Origin: Hymenopellis radicata | Lineage: Eukaryota > Basidiomycota > Agaricomycetes > Agaricales > Physalacriaceae | Direction: 5' to 3' | Assembly: GCA_015501595.1 (NCBI GenBank) | Contig: JADNRX010000184.1 | Span: 42,805 to 106,804 of the forward strand | Length of the DNA stretch: 64,000 nucleotides | Part shown: positions 10,473-22,200 of the stretch, one piece after another | Layout of the letters: the number at the start of each line of letters is the position of its first letter | Position numbering within the stretch: the first letter of the stretch is position 1 | Made by a program: the position numbers and the translations under genes | Notes under the pieces: model-generated | The model's input: only the letters and a program-made list of their open reading frames with translations | Database searches by the model: none | Told to the model about the DNA's origin: nothing

Positions 10473-13400
10473 ATGGCTCCTCTCGTCCGCTGTGAAAACC
10501 CGGAATGCACCCGCTCATTCATCTCTCTTCAGGCGATGCGCAGTCACCTTCGCCAGGCTCAATCTTGCAAGTGGTGGATTGCCTACAGCAAGAATCCGGA
10601 ACATCTCACTGTCGGTACTCTCAACGTCGAGCCTACCCTTGAGGAAGCAGCCGTCGCCACTAGCAGCGAAGCTGCGCCTTCCGCCGTGCCCAGCGACTTT
10701 TACAATGTCAACGAGGATCAAGACGACCAGGAGGATATCGATGACGAGGACGTTTCCGGTGACACTGAGCGGGGAAGTGGGGACGAGGAGGCGGTGCAGG
10801 AGATCGACGCTGACGAAGACCCGGATGTTGACGACGACGAAGATGCGGGCGGGGTCTTTCGCGAATGGTTGGAGCAGGCGCAGGCAAATGAGGTCTTCGA
10901 GGCTGTCGATGCGTCTGATCATCCTGCGCTCGGACAGCCTGGTCCAGGTCCTACGACCCAGCGGATTCGGATGAACACTCTTCTCGGTGGGCGGGCACGG
11001 TACCTCGATGATGACGAGGATGATGTTCAATCTGAGAGAGTTTCTGTACCCCATGCGACTGCTGGCGCTGTCATCCGCATGTCTTCCACGGTTCACGAGC
11101 AGTGGGCCGCGCTCTTTGGTACGGAGATGCCCGATGACGTCGCGATGGACGGTAGTGGCGCCCCAGACGTCGAATGGTATAAACCCTTTGCGTCGGAACT
11201 CGACTGGAGGGTGGCGCAGTGGATGGTTGAGCAGGGCATTGGGCACAATGCGTTCAATGAATTTTTAAAGATTCCAGGGGTGGGTTCTATCGTTTTCATT
11301 TTTTTCCGTCTCTGATGACTCGCGTAGGTCAGAGAAAAGCTTGGACTGTCCTACACGACCACCGCAGGCCTCCACAAAGTCGTCGACTCCATTCCCCGCT
11401 GCGCCGGCAGATGGCACGTCAAACATCTCTCGTTTCCCGATCGTCCCGATGAGAAATTTACTCTCCGCCATCGCGACGTCGTTGAGTCTGTTCGCTCGCT
11501 CTGGGGGGATCCCAAGCTGGCCGAACACCTGGTTTACAAGCCGAGTAGCCTCTTCACCGATGAAGCCAAAAACCACCGACTTTACAATGAGATGTGGACA
11601 GGGAAATGGTGGAATTTTATTCAGGTAGGCTTTTGAGCTTCGGAATCTTGGACCTACACGGACTTACACACTCACACAGGACAAACTTCCCAAGGGTCGG
11701 ACCGTTGCCCCCGTCATCGTTTCGACCGATAAAACCCAACTTACCCAGTTCTCGGGCAGCCGTCAAGCCTACCCCGTCTATCTCACTCTCGGCAACATCC
11801 CCAGCCACCTACGTCGCAAGCCCTCCCAGCTCGCCTGTATTCTCGTCGCCTACCTCCCCATTGATAAGATGAATCGAGGCAAGTTTTCCAAGGCGACAAT
11901 GGGTTCCCGGTATCAACGTCTCTTTCATGCCGCGATGACGGAGATCCTCAAGCCCCTCGTCGCTGCTGGTACGGATGGCGTCGAAATGACGAGTGGAGAC
12001 GGCGCCGTTCGTCGCGTTCATCCTATTTTGGCCAGTTACGTCGCCGACTACCCCGAACAGTGTCTCGTGACCTGTGCGAAGAATGGATCTTGCCCGAAGT
12101 GTCGCTGTAGGACTGAGGAGATGGGCGATGACAAGGTGTCTGCTCTGCGCACACCTCAGTGGACCTTGGACGTCATGGCGAAAGCCAAGGCGTCGACATC
12201 TTCGACATCGGCGTATTTTGATGCCTGCATGGCTGAGAACGTGTCGGGCCACGCACCGAAGCCATTCTGGGCGAATCTCCCTCACACCAACATTCATCTC
12301 AGTATTACTCCCGACGTTCTCCACCAACTCTATCAAGGAGTCCTCAAGCATCTGATCTCGTGGTGTCAGATCCTCATGACCGAGGAGGAAATGGACCGCC
12401 TCATTCGCTGTCTTCCTCCCGGCCTTGGTCTTCGACACTTCAAGAATGGCATCAGTGCTCTTTCGCAGATCAGCGGGACCGAGCGCAAGAACATGGGCAA
12501 GATTTTACTTGCTTGTCTGGTTGGCTCCTCCATCCCCGAACGCGGTGTGACTGCTTGCCGTGCGATTCTTGACTTCATTTATCTGGCGCAGTACTCCACG
12601 CACGACGACGACACCTTGGGTTACATGGATGCTGCGCTCGACACGTGGCATGCCAACAAGGATTATTTTATTCAAGTCGGTCTTCGTTCTCACTTCAACT
12701 TTCCCAAACTCCATTCCCTCCGACACTACGTTCAATCAATTCGCTATTTCGGCGCAACAAATAACTTCAATACGGAAATGTTCGAGCGGCTTCACATCGA
12801 CTTTTCGAAGAAAGGCTGGCGTGCCTCAAACAAACGCGACGAGTATCCTCAAATGACGACATGGGTTATTCGCAAGGAGAACGTTCATGCGTTCAAACGG
12901 TATACGACATGGGTGCAGAAGAAACTTGGTAAGTCTTTTTTTTTCGCGGGCTTTCATTGACTGATCGCGTGGGTACAGAACTGAAACCATCCTCTACTCC
13001 CTCCGATTCAACTCCATTACCGACCACATCCTCAATACCACCTGCTGTGCGCAGTGGTCGGCTCCAGCAGGTGTCGTTGCCGAAGCATCCCAGCATCGTC
13101 AATAAACCTATTCGTCGCATTGCCTCGCAACATCACGTTCGACACTTTGCTGCACATCTGCTGGCATATCTTCTTGCTGTTGGACGAGACGCCCTCGGTG
13201 ATGCTGCTCAAAATTACTCAACACTGCCGTTCGACGGCCTCGATGTTTATTACTCCTTCAAGTTTGCGCGCGAGGGCTTGGGTGACGACTTCGACGTACG
13301 AGATGTTGTGAAGGCATCGCCGCAGGATGGTGGGCATTTCGACACAGTTGTCGTTTTGACTGGTGACGAGGCAGAGAGTGCTGGGTTAGAAGGTACATTG

Positions 13401-13833
13401 TCTTCTAATCTCTTTTGTTTTTACTTATAAAGATACAGGTACGCGCATTGGTCGTGTTCGCGTGATCTTCCGCATTCCCGCTGCTATCAAGTTACACGGA
13501 ATTTTAGTCAAGACCCCCAATCATTGGCCGCGACATCCACTAGCGTATGTCGAATGGTACACGAAGCCGGTTCTTTCCGCAAAGGCTGCGCGCACACATC
13601 TACTGCCTTCAGTTTCGAAAGCTTACCTTGCTGATCGTACTACGCGCGCTTGGTCGATCGTGCCTTTGACCAACATTCGTCAAAGTGCACACTTGTCTCC
13701 GGATTTCTCGAAGTGTGGCGAGGAGGAGTGGGATATTCCGGTAACGAAATCGTCTGTATTAGATACTTGTTCACACTTCGTAGTTAATAACTGGCTTAGT
13801 CTCTATACTTACCAAACAATTTATCTTGCTTAG
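10473..13833 (+). CDS. Plavaka transposase, 5 exons, 1053 aa, apparently intact
   Basis: Plavaka elements are CACTA-like cut-and-paste transposons of fungi; the protein should act in the nucleus on element ends. Exons 10473-11279, 11328-11624, 11680-12928, 12979-13392, 13439-13833 total 3162 nt with no stop. Domains in order: N-terminal C2H2 finger (CENPECTRSFISLQAMRSHL, H at about 25 and 35), acidic linker, VREKLGLSYTTTAGLHKVVD, VIVSTDKTQLTQFSGSRQAY (conserved D-K-T-Q-L-T), PVYLTLGNIPSHLRRKPS, a cysteine cluster CLVTCAKNGSCPKCRC, TPDVLHQLYQGVLKHLI, EMFERLHIDFSKKGWRASN, and the C-terminal receptor WYTKPV and VVNNWLSLYTYQT. All match the family as I know it. Introns are 46-55 bp with canonical ends. 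The start codon is the first in frame and follows a possible spliced leader. Confidence 0.9.
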
Positions 13834-14286
13834 TGTTATGTTTTCGTACTTTATGTATTGGCTATGGTTCTTTATGTTAAAATTTAAGGTGTGCTTACCG
13901 TTGCTTTAAGCTAGAGAGTTGAATCTTCAGTGAGAACCGAATGTTGAGTGATTGTACTTGCACTTGCTTAAATGAGACTTACTAGCTTATGACGCTTTTT
14001 GACGTCTTAATGTGTATTACAAACGACTGCCAATCCTAAGTTATCTTAAGATACATGTATCGGAAGCATGTGCTTGAAGTTATCTCAAGACGTTTTGAGA
14101 TACACGTATCGAGAGCATGTGCTTAAAGTTAACTCTAGACGTCCGTAAGTGTCTTAAGATATGTGTATGTGATACCTAAGCTTTAAGACGTCTTGAGAGC
14201 TTTGAGAGGCTTTTTGAGTCCAAAAGTTTGATGTTTACATGTCATGAATCCTAAATCATCTTAAAGCATATAGGCTTTTCCTGATG
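13834..14286 (+). mobile_element. Plavaka 3' terminal region with CTTRAG repeats and terminal TTTTCCTGATG
   Basis: Downstream of the transposase the sequence carries repeated CTTAAG, CTCAAG and GACGTCTTGAG-type words. An approximately 55-bp imperfect tandem repeat lies at 14040-14150 (AGATACATGTATCGGAAGC and AGATACACGTATCGAGAGC). The block ends in AGGCTTTTCCTGATG at 14286; read from the other strand this is CATCAGGAAAAGCC, the same terminus as two non-coding elements elsewhere in the window. The matching left end was not found between 9131 and 10472. Confidence 0.6.
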
Positions 14287-15639
14287 TAATGGCTGTCCAA
14301 CCCCAAGCATCGGCCGACGCGACTCAGGCGGGACATTCTTCGCGACGTCGGGATTTTGGCGCCCTACTCGGACATGGTGCTCTCAATAAAGGGTTTACAT
14401 GCTATACATGCCATTTACACAGTATGGACGCTGTTGACGCGCTCCTCGTTCCAAGGTGAGATTATTAATTTCGACCACTTTCTGAGTGGTCTTACACTAC
14501 TCTGTAGTCCGACGTTGGAGATCGGATGACCGCCGTAGGACGTGATGTTGTGCCTCTCGCTGCTATTCACGCCGTTGTTACACTCGAATGACGGATACTG
14601 CGCCCACCAGACGTTGCCCATGGCTGGGCGGCACGATGTTCGGGATGTCGGCGGGAAGTTCAATCCTTACTTGAACTCTTCGATACTGTGATGGGGGCTA
14701 TCTATGACGGTTTCTTCGTCAAGTATGGGCTTTATCGGCGCCCTTGACGCACGATGGTGAGTTCAATTTGTCACTTGAACTGACTTCCCGTTGTAGACGT
14801 GCCTTTCACTCGTAGCGCTAGACGTCGCAATGAACGCGCCTTTGCTGGGGACTGCTTATGGTCGCAATGATTGTCGTGAGATGGTGGAAAGGAATTTGAG
14901 GGTTACGAAGATGTGACGGTTGCAGGAATGTTCTCGTTGACGAGAGGTACGTTGATGGTGTTGTTATCTTCGTCTCAATGTCCTCATTCTTCGACAAGGG
15001 TTTGTTCCTGACGGGATAGCGGCGTCTTGTCCCATATCCGTTTCGATGTCGGAGAAGGGAGCAGCGGCCTTCGCCGCAACGCCTCCTCCTCATTCGACTG
15101 ACGCACTGACAACTTATTGCAGACACGACTATGCATGTCTTTTCAAAATAATGCCCATCTATGAAGCTGAGCACTTGCCCAACAACTTTCATCAACAAGA
15201 AACGAACATTGGATACCACCAACGTCGCGATAATACTAGCTGGGACACCGTTCTTCAACGTGACTCAATGCTGCTTCGCAGTGAACGGCTCCCTGGTCGG
15301 GCGTACCATCCGTATCTCGAAGTCGCCTTCACCACACCACTGGCTGTACTACTTTAGTTATCTCCCTGGAACTAGCCAGGGCAACCTGGATTATATTCCG
15401 TGGAGCTAGCCAGGCTGTGAACAAGACCAGTCTGATACTGTACTCCCTCACCCGTGCACCCCGCCAGACTGCCGCCCTGCTCTGATGATGTAATGAGCCA
15501 CATCGCCTGCCCGATCGCTGCCACCCCCGTCTCCCGCTCGCTATCGCTGGCGGGGTCACTATATATGATCATAAAGAAATTAATTACCAAACTAATTAAT
15601 ATACAAAACTAACGCCCTAACTCATGTACACCTATGGAC
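14287..15639. other. Gene-free interval between Plavaka and KDZ elements
   Basis: Short non-conserved frames only. A pair of related segments (TTCAATCCTTACTTGAACT near 14660, TTCAATTTGTCACTTGAAC near 14765) and CTAGCCAGG words at 15374 and 15409 are visible. Part of this should be the 3' terminal region of the minus-strand KDZ element, whose end I cannot fix. Confidence 0.4.
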
Positions 15640-17933
15640 CTATGCGACCTGATCATGCCTGCGCTTACCTCCGGCGGTTGCCGGCGGGTCTCCAGACTGG
15701 GTAGCACTCGCGCCCGCCGCCCGCCTCGCCGCTGCTAATTTCCACCGCGCCTCAAACTGCTCCCGCACCGCATCCAGCCAGTGTGCCTGCCGCAGAGCGT
15801 ACGCCCGCCGTCCCGCCTTCAATTCCTCGCTGCCGGGTAAATCCTCTTCAGAGCGGAGCCGCCATTGGCTGGCAAGCCAAAGCAATGTCGTGATGACGCG
15901 CTCCATCTCCACCTTCAACAGCTTCACCTCCTCACCCCACCTTTGACACCGCGCCCAAGATTTACACCATTCCACTCGGACCGCTACAGCATATCATCAC
16001 GTCAGCACAAGCACCAGCAAGTAACAAAAATCAGCTCACATTCATATAGATACTCTTGCGTTGATGCGTCTGGAGTGCCCGCAGCAGTCCAAATCCAAGA
16101 CAACTTCCGTTTACTACCACCCCGCGCCTCTGCCCCGTAATTGTCAGCGTCTTCCGCATCTGCCACGGCCGGCCTCAAGCGGCTTTCACGCCCCGAAATC
16201 CTTGCTAGGCGGCGCGCGGCCTTGGCGTTGTGATCCTCGACGAATTTGCTAGAAATGTCCTCCTGCGTTAACACTCTAAACTCTCCAACTCCCCCGCTTC
16301 CCACCAAACTCGCCAACGCGCCTTGGGCGCAACGGTATTGCGCCGCAAAGAAGTCAACTTGGTCACTGACCCTGTCGATTAGTGTGCGGGCTCTCGACGA
16401 GCGCTTCTGCCCTGACACGTTCTTGTCGCGAAAGCGGATGATATGGTTCTTGGCGTGAAGCTTCAATCGCATCTTGAGGAGGGCATTCGAGCACTGTTCG
16501 CGCTGCAAAAGTGTCTCCATTCGGACCAGGTAGGGCTTGACGAAGGTATCACGATCCTGGGCGGGTACGTCGGACGGCATCCATAGCTTTATGTTCTCCG
16601 CCAGGATCGGCTCCCCGGTCGGGTTGGGATCCTTGGCGAGCAGCTCAGATACATTCGGCATGTGTATCGCTTGCAGCTCTCTGAACTTCTGCACCGATCG
16701 CAGCACCGTCCGCCGTCGAGCCTGCACTCTGTCCGTTTCAGTGCCACTCAACTTCACGCGCGCCTTCAGCATACTGGTGATACGCAGTCTACAGTTGTAT
16801 AGTCAATGCCCTGTTCAATTAATTCAATCAATCACACTTACTGTCGGGATCGTATATCTGCGCCCATGGTAAGAAGCACAGTCGCAGACTTCCGCGCATT
16901 ACGGCGCGTCTTCTTTTTCTTGGTTGTTACAGACGCGTCCGCGTCCGCGTCCGCGTCCGCCTCTGCCTCTGCGGCCGCCTCCTTCTCTTGCTCTGCCTTC
17001 TCCTCTTCCTCTAGATCTGCCTCAATGGTTTTTTTCGACAAACTCTCTGTCAATGTGTTAGCGCAATGTCTTTTGATCATCAACACCGACGTACCACGTT
17101 CCCAAGTCGAAACGTACGGATTGGCGGCTTTCCTGTCCAAGGATGGCATATCTTCCTCCGCGTGCCATTTATGCAACGATGCCGTCCACTCGTCTTGCAC
17201 GCCCTCCTCCAGACTACTCGTTGCCTCACCATGAGACCGAATCTGCACTTCGAGCTCCTCTAATGACACTTCGAGCCTCTTGTCCAGCAGCACACCTATA
17301 AAAAATTCTGTCTGTCAACATGCTACATCGAATCTCGGAAAGAAAATCACCTAGACCCATGCACTTGTCAAAATTATGCGCGTCGATCGCTTCCTCAATG
17401 TTCTCGTGTCGGCCGTCTTGATGCATCTCTTTCGTCGCCATTGCCTTTGGGTTTAATCTCGACCAAACGCGCTCGATTCCCTCTCCATCCGTCATCGCAG
17501 CTCCCGTCTTGTAGCGAAGAGAGTGCTCCGTCGCGCATTTCTCAACATGTGCACCGCCGTGCCATACCGGCAGACCGACTCTGACTGATGGTGCTGGACG
17601 GCCCTCGCTCTCGTCGTGTTGCAAAACGTCTGGCAGCAACGGCTTGCGGTCGAGAAGATGAACCCTCCATTGGCATCCCACGTCGTACGAAAGCATGATC
17701 CATAATAGAGTGACATATAATATCGAAGCCCAAAAAATGTAGTCCATATTAGAGTAACTGAAACATACATCAGCGCCGACTCGTACTTGTATTGAGATTA
17801 CGCACCGTTCACCCTTCATTAAGTCACCAATACCCAGAGGCCGAACCAGTTCGTGCCGTGCACAGATACATCCTCCAACACCGGTTGCCCTGAGCCCTGT
17901 AGACATTCGCGAGTCTTTCTGCATTATCGCCGC
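15640..17933 (-). pseudogene. KDZ transposase copy A, C-terminal two thirds
   Basis: Reads MQKDSRMSTGLRATGVGGC, CARHELVRPLGIGDL, NMDYIFWASILYVTLLWIM, SYDVGCQWRVHLLD, PVWHGGAHVEKCATEHSLRY, MTDGEGIERVWSRLNPKAM. These are the hallmark KDZ catalytic blocks; the D in YDVGCQW and the E in DGEGIERVW are conserved catalytic candidates. Then follow a long helical C-terminal half with an EAEADADADADA low-complexity run (about 16930-16980), TSMLKARVKLSGTETDRVQ, and a final exon ending KRRHDQVA. Four or so introns of about 50-60 bp keep frame, with canonical GT and AG ends at 17809-17762 and 17343-17295. No internal stop was found in this part. Confidence 0.85.
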
Positions 17934-19088
17934 TAGTGAGTAGCGCGGGTGTCCCGAGGGTATTTAGGTTCGAACCCCTACCCGTACCCTCGACTTACCC
18001 GGTCCCGCAGTGCGGGTGCGGGTTACCCGCCAGAACCGCCTCGGGTTGGGCTTAAAACTCATCTTCGTGCCCGTCGCTGACCCCCGAGCAATTGCGCAGG
18101 GGCAGCGACGTGCACGATGCACACGACGCACACAATTGATGCCCACCCTGTTGTATAACAACAGGGAAGGGACACAATGGTGGTACATGGCGAGAATATG
18201 TGGGGGAGATGCGGAGAACGGCGCGAGAAGATGGGATGAGTCGAAGGAGAGCGTGGCGATGCAGGACGGGAGAGTGGACATGGCTAAATGAAGATTAGAA
18301 TAGAACAGTCAGATAAATGCGCACCGTTTTGGGCTGGATGCGTCCGCGACGCCGTCCAGCCCGCAGATCCATAACATCGCCGCGGCGCTCGCTGTCCAGC
18401 GATAAGGCGGCCTCGTCCTGAGGGCTTGGGCGCCGTGTGTCCTTGTTAAAACAGCGCCGTCGTGTAGACGAGTGCCGTGAGAGTGGCGCCGTCATGTAGA
18501 CGAGTACCGCTGCGAGCCCACGCTCGCTGCCCAATAATATGATTGCCTCGTCCCGAGGGCTTACACGTCGCCGAGGGTCGTCGGATTGGTGTCGTCGCGA
18601 AGACGAACACCAGAATGCGCCCCGGAACGTGTCCGAGGGCGTAGCGGCCGGCGCAAAGCCAAACCGCGCCCGGAGAGCGAAGGAAAACAAAGAAAACATG
18701 TCAGAGAAGCCCCAGAAACCTTTCTGGGGCCGACGAGCACGACACAAAGGTCGTGCTGTGGTGGTAAGAGGGAAGAACTGAGATCGGATGAGATCGATCG
18801 TTATCCGGCAACTGCCGGGACGTTCGGCGATCTCGGCGATCACAGAAATTCTTTCGCTACGTCGTTTCTCGACGACTTCGGGCCCGTTTGACCCTAAATA
18901 AATTCGATAATTTACATAGAAATATATATACTCTAATCATATTATGACATGTGGTCAACTGGACCACGGCACGGGTAGCAAAGGGTTATGCGGGTTAGAG
19001 CGGGTGCTCGGACCGAGACCCCTACCCGGACCCTGACACACCCGCATCCGTGACCCGGACCGGGTGCTCCGACCCGGGCTATTCACTA
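17934..19088. mobile_element. hAT-like non-autonomous element, 1155 bp, perfect 8-bp target duplication
   Basis: Ends are TAGTGAGTAGCGCGGGT on the left and, read inward from the right, TAGTGAATAGCCCGGGT: 15 of 17 identical. The 8-bp direct repeat ATCGCCGC flanks it at 17926-17933 and 19089-19096. An 8-bp duplication and TAG-type ends are typical of hAT transposons. The interior has no transposase; it is GC-rich with CGGGTnCGGG runs near both ends (consistent with hAT subterminal motifs) and GAGGGCTT words shared with other elements. It sits inside the KDZ coding sequence between codons for FAAI and MQKDS. Confidence 0.9.
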
Positions 19089-19096
19089 ATCGCCGC

Positions 19097-19255
19097 GAAA
19101 CCTACACATGTATTGACCTATTCAAGGTCGTCAGAAACTACAAACAACCCAAAGACGCAAAATACGTACATCCTCCTCCGAGACGTAGTTCTTCACATGC
19201 TCGATGTAATTATCCGTCGGCACTTGATATCCCAAGCCGTCCGCCAGAATTACAT
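19097..19255 (-). pseudogene. KDZ transposase copy A, middle fragment
   Basis: This 159-bp piece lies between the two nested insertions. On the minus strand it reads VILADGLGYQVPTDNYIEHV and KNYVSEED, then an intron with donor GTACGT and acceptor near 19125 (AATAG), then VNTCVGFAA. The motif LADGLGYQVPT is a typical KDZ segment that follows the LALDANFR block. It joins in frame to the N-terminal part at 24415 and, past the hAT-like element, to MQKDS. Confidence 0.85.
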
Positions 19256-22200
19256 CATCAGGAAACGGGTCACCAGCCTAGAGGACTACTGAGTCAACCA
19301 TGGTGAACATGGTTGCCTAGAGGGTATCAAGGTGTAAACTCTGCCAGGTTAACTTTGGCAAAGGTTCACCCCCAAACCTTCCTTGAGGTTGCCTTGAGTC
19401 TAACCTAAAGTAGCTCAAGTCTTACTAAAGGTATCTTAAGTCATGTTTGGGCCAGCTCATGCTGCTCTGAAACAAGATATATGTAACTCGGATGCAATGC
19501 AAAGTAACCTACACCAACTCAATGTAGCACAGGGTTTAAGGAAATCAGCACACAGAGACAATGAAGATACTTGGGGACTCAGACACCAAATCAAATAGAG
19601 AACTCTTTCAATTAAAGCAGATATATTGTAACTTATAATAGAACTGAGAGCTGACATGCACCCATAACGACGACACAACGACGATTCAGCAACAACTACG
19701 ATACACAGTGCAACGGCTATAATGCAACTACGACTACAATATGATGACAACTACAATACAACAACAATGATAACTGCGACACACCTACCCGACCAAGGAT
19801 AACCTCCTAAACAATGACTACGACCTTCCTGACCATCAACGATAACTCATTTTCTGGTGGCGGCTAGACAATAAGCGCGAGTATTCGGGTGGGTCCAAAA
19901 GTATCGTGATAGGCCGTCCCGGCGATGACATGGCAGGTGGTCATTGTAGCACAAGGTCGTCGTAGCACAGGTCATTGTAGCACAAGGTCGTCGTAGCACA
20001 AGGTCGTCGTAGCACAAGGTCGTCGTAGCACAAGGTCGTCGTAGCACAAGGTCGTCGTAGCACAAGGTCGTCGTAGCACAAGGTCGTCGTAGCACAAGGT
20101 CGTCGTAGCAAAAGCTTGTCTTGGCGTGGATAATCGTCCTAGCGGGGATGGTCGTCGTAGCGGATGGTCGTCTGAGCAGGTGGTCGTCGCAGCAGAAGTG
20201 GTCATTGTTGTCCTGGTGTAATTGTTAGTGGTCGCCGTTGAGGTGGAAATCATTGCTTACTAGTGGGGAAGTGGTGGTGAAAGGCAAGTCATACGACGAG
20301 ACCCTACAGTCCAATCGAAATAAAACCAACACACACGTGATGCATACGTGACAGTATGGACCATGGTCGACTGTCACTTTGACAGATGTCTGGCGTCAGG
20401 GGGAGACGGATTTTAAGGACTAAAATAAGTGTCAGGAGTTTCCGGATAATTCGAGTAGGGACTGGAAGACCTTGGGACGACACCACCTCCCAACCATGGG
20501 CCCACAAAGCCCTGCTCAAGGTCGGCCTGGCTCTGAGTGGGCCCACGGTTGAGCGTGGTGTGGTGGTCACCGTATCGTGGCGGCAAATATGCTGTAACTG
20601 TCGCTGTTGTCAGACAAGGAGGATTTAAGCGGACAAGAAAACGCACAATGCAATGCTGCCCGTCTGCGGACAGAACAGCATCCATCTCTGCAGCCCTTGC
20701 TCTTGCAAAGCCTGCAGCCAGGCGTAGTGCTCATCATCGAGTGAAAAGTACTGCCTGTGTCGGAACAGGGCTGACGTGGCGGCTGTCTAGCCCTAAACAG
20801 AGACGAAGACTAGCAATCGAGACTCAGATAAAGAGACGACGACTCACGAGTGATCAACCAAGAAAAGTCGTGCGGTGGTGGTGGTGGTGGAAGGAGTGTG
20901 CGTCTGATCGGATTTTAAACCAACCGGCACGTGAGGCATACGTGGCCTCAAGTGCCGGCGGCAATTCGACTTGAGGGAAATTTCTTGGGAAAGCGGAATC
21001 AGCGTGAGGATTAGAAACTTGGGAGAATAAGGCGAATGACGGCTACAGCAACATGTAGCCAATGTTCATGTACGCCGTCCAAAGAAATAAAATAAAAATA
21101 ATAAGAAATCGACACACCAAACAACGCTGCGTTGCCAGCAGACGACGCGACGTCTCCAATCCAACCCAAAACCGTGCTTGAAGCCTGCACCGCGGCAGGG
21201 CAGGGTGGTTGTATAGCAGTCCAACTCGTCCTAGCGTAACGGCGCTTTCGTGTTGAGCTGTCACAGAGCCTCGTTGTTAGAGGGCTTAATGGCGCGGTGT
21301 AGTTACGATATTATCCATGGCTGTTGGAAGCCGTGGAGACGAGTCCGGGGATCCAGAGATAATAAAAAGAGAAGGATAGGCCCCAGACAAAAATCCGTGG
21401 CTGGATGCGTCGTGTGGTGGTGGTGGTGGTGGTAGGAGACACGGTAGACAACGCCGCGCCGAACAGTGTCTGATCACTGTTCGGATTGGCGGTCCGAGTC
21501 GCCGCCGCCAAATCTGGGCGACGACGATGCCAGTTGCCAACGTACAGCAGCTCTGGAGAGCCTGTAATTTTGCGAAACCAATTAGTAGCCTATGATTGAT
21601 GTATCTACGAAGTTACAGGAAAATCAAGATCAAGGAACATACAACCTACCAGTAGGCATGAAAGGTCTTGTGAAATGAATTCTCCGAGCAACAACAATGT
21701 ATTGCTGGACTGGAGTCCCTGGAATTTAGTTAGTGTTAGTACATGTACATGTGGAGTGTGCATACAGTAAACAATCTGGACCTCCGGGGTGGTGTAGCGC
21801 ACTGGAGCGCGCGATTTCAGTTTAAGTCGATGGTATACTATCTACGTAAGCTTAATTCTATATCTATATGCCATAGAACTACCCAATCTTTTATTGCTAC
21901 GTCTAATATACATAGTCTGCCTCAAATTCCGACGCTTACAACGGTACTCCGAGGCTGTCGTCGCCGTCCCGAGCGTCGACGAGCGCATTCCGTTCACGAT
22001 CGGATGACCGATCCGAACGATCCGGACAGTGATCGAACACTGTTCGGAGTCGTTCTCTCTCCCTCCGACCACCACCATCAAGCCATTTCCAGGCTCGTCG
22101 ACCCCCGCCACCCTTTAACGACGTTCTGGCACCGTCTGTGCGCTTTTTCTTCCACCCTGGACCCCTGGAACGTCGAAATTGACAACGTCCGCGTAAGCCC

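Noticed and set aside
19845..20253. Long minus-strand frames with DDLVLRRPCATTTLCY repeats
   Set aside because: They come only from a 16-bp tandem repeat; all frames look alike and there is no start, splice or domain support.
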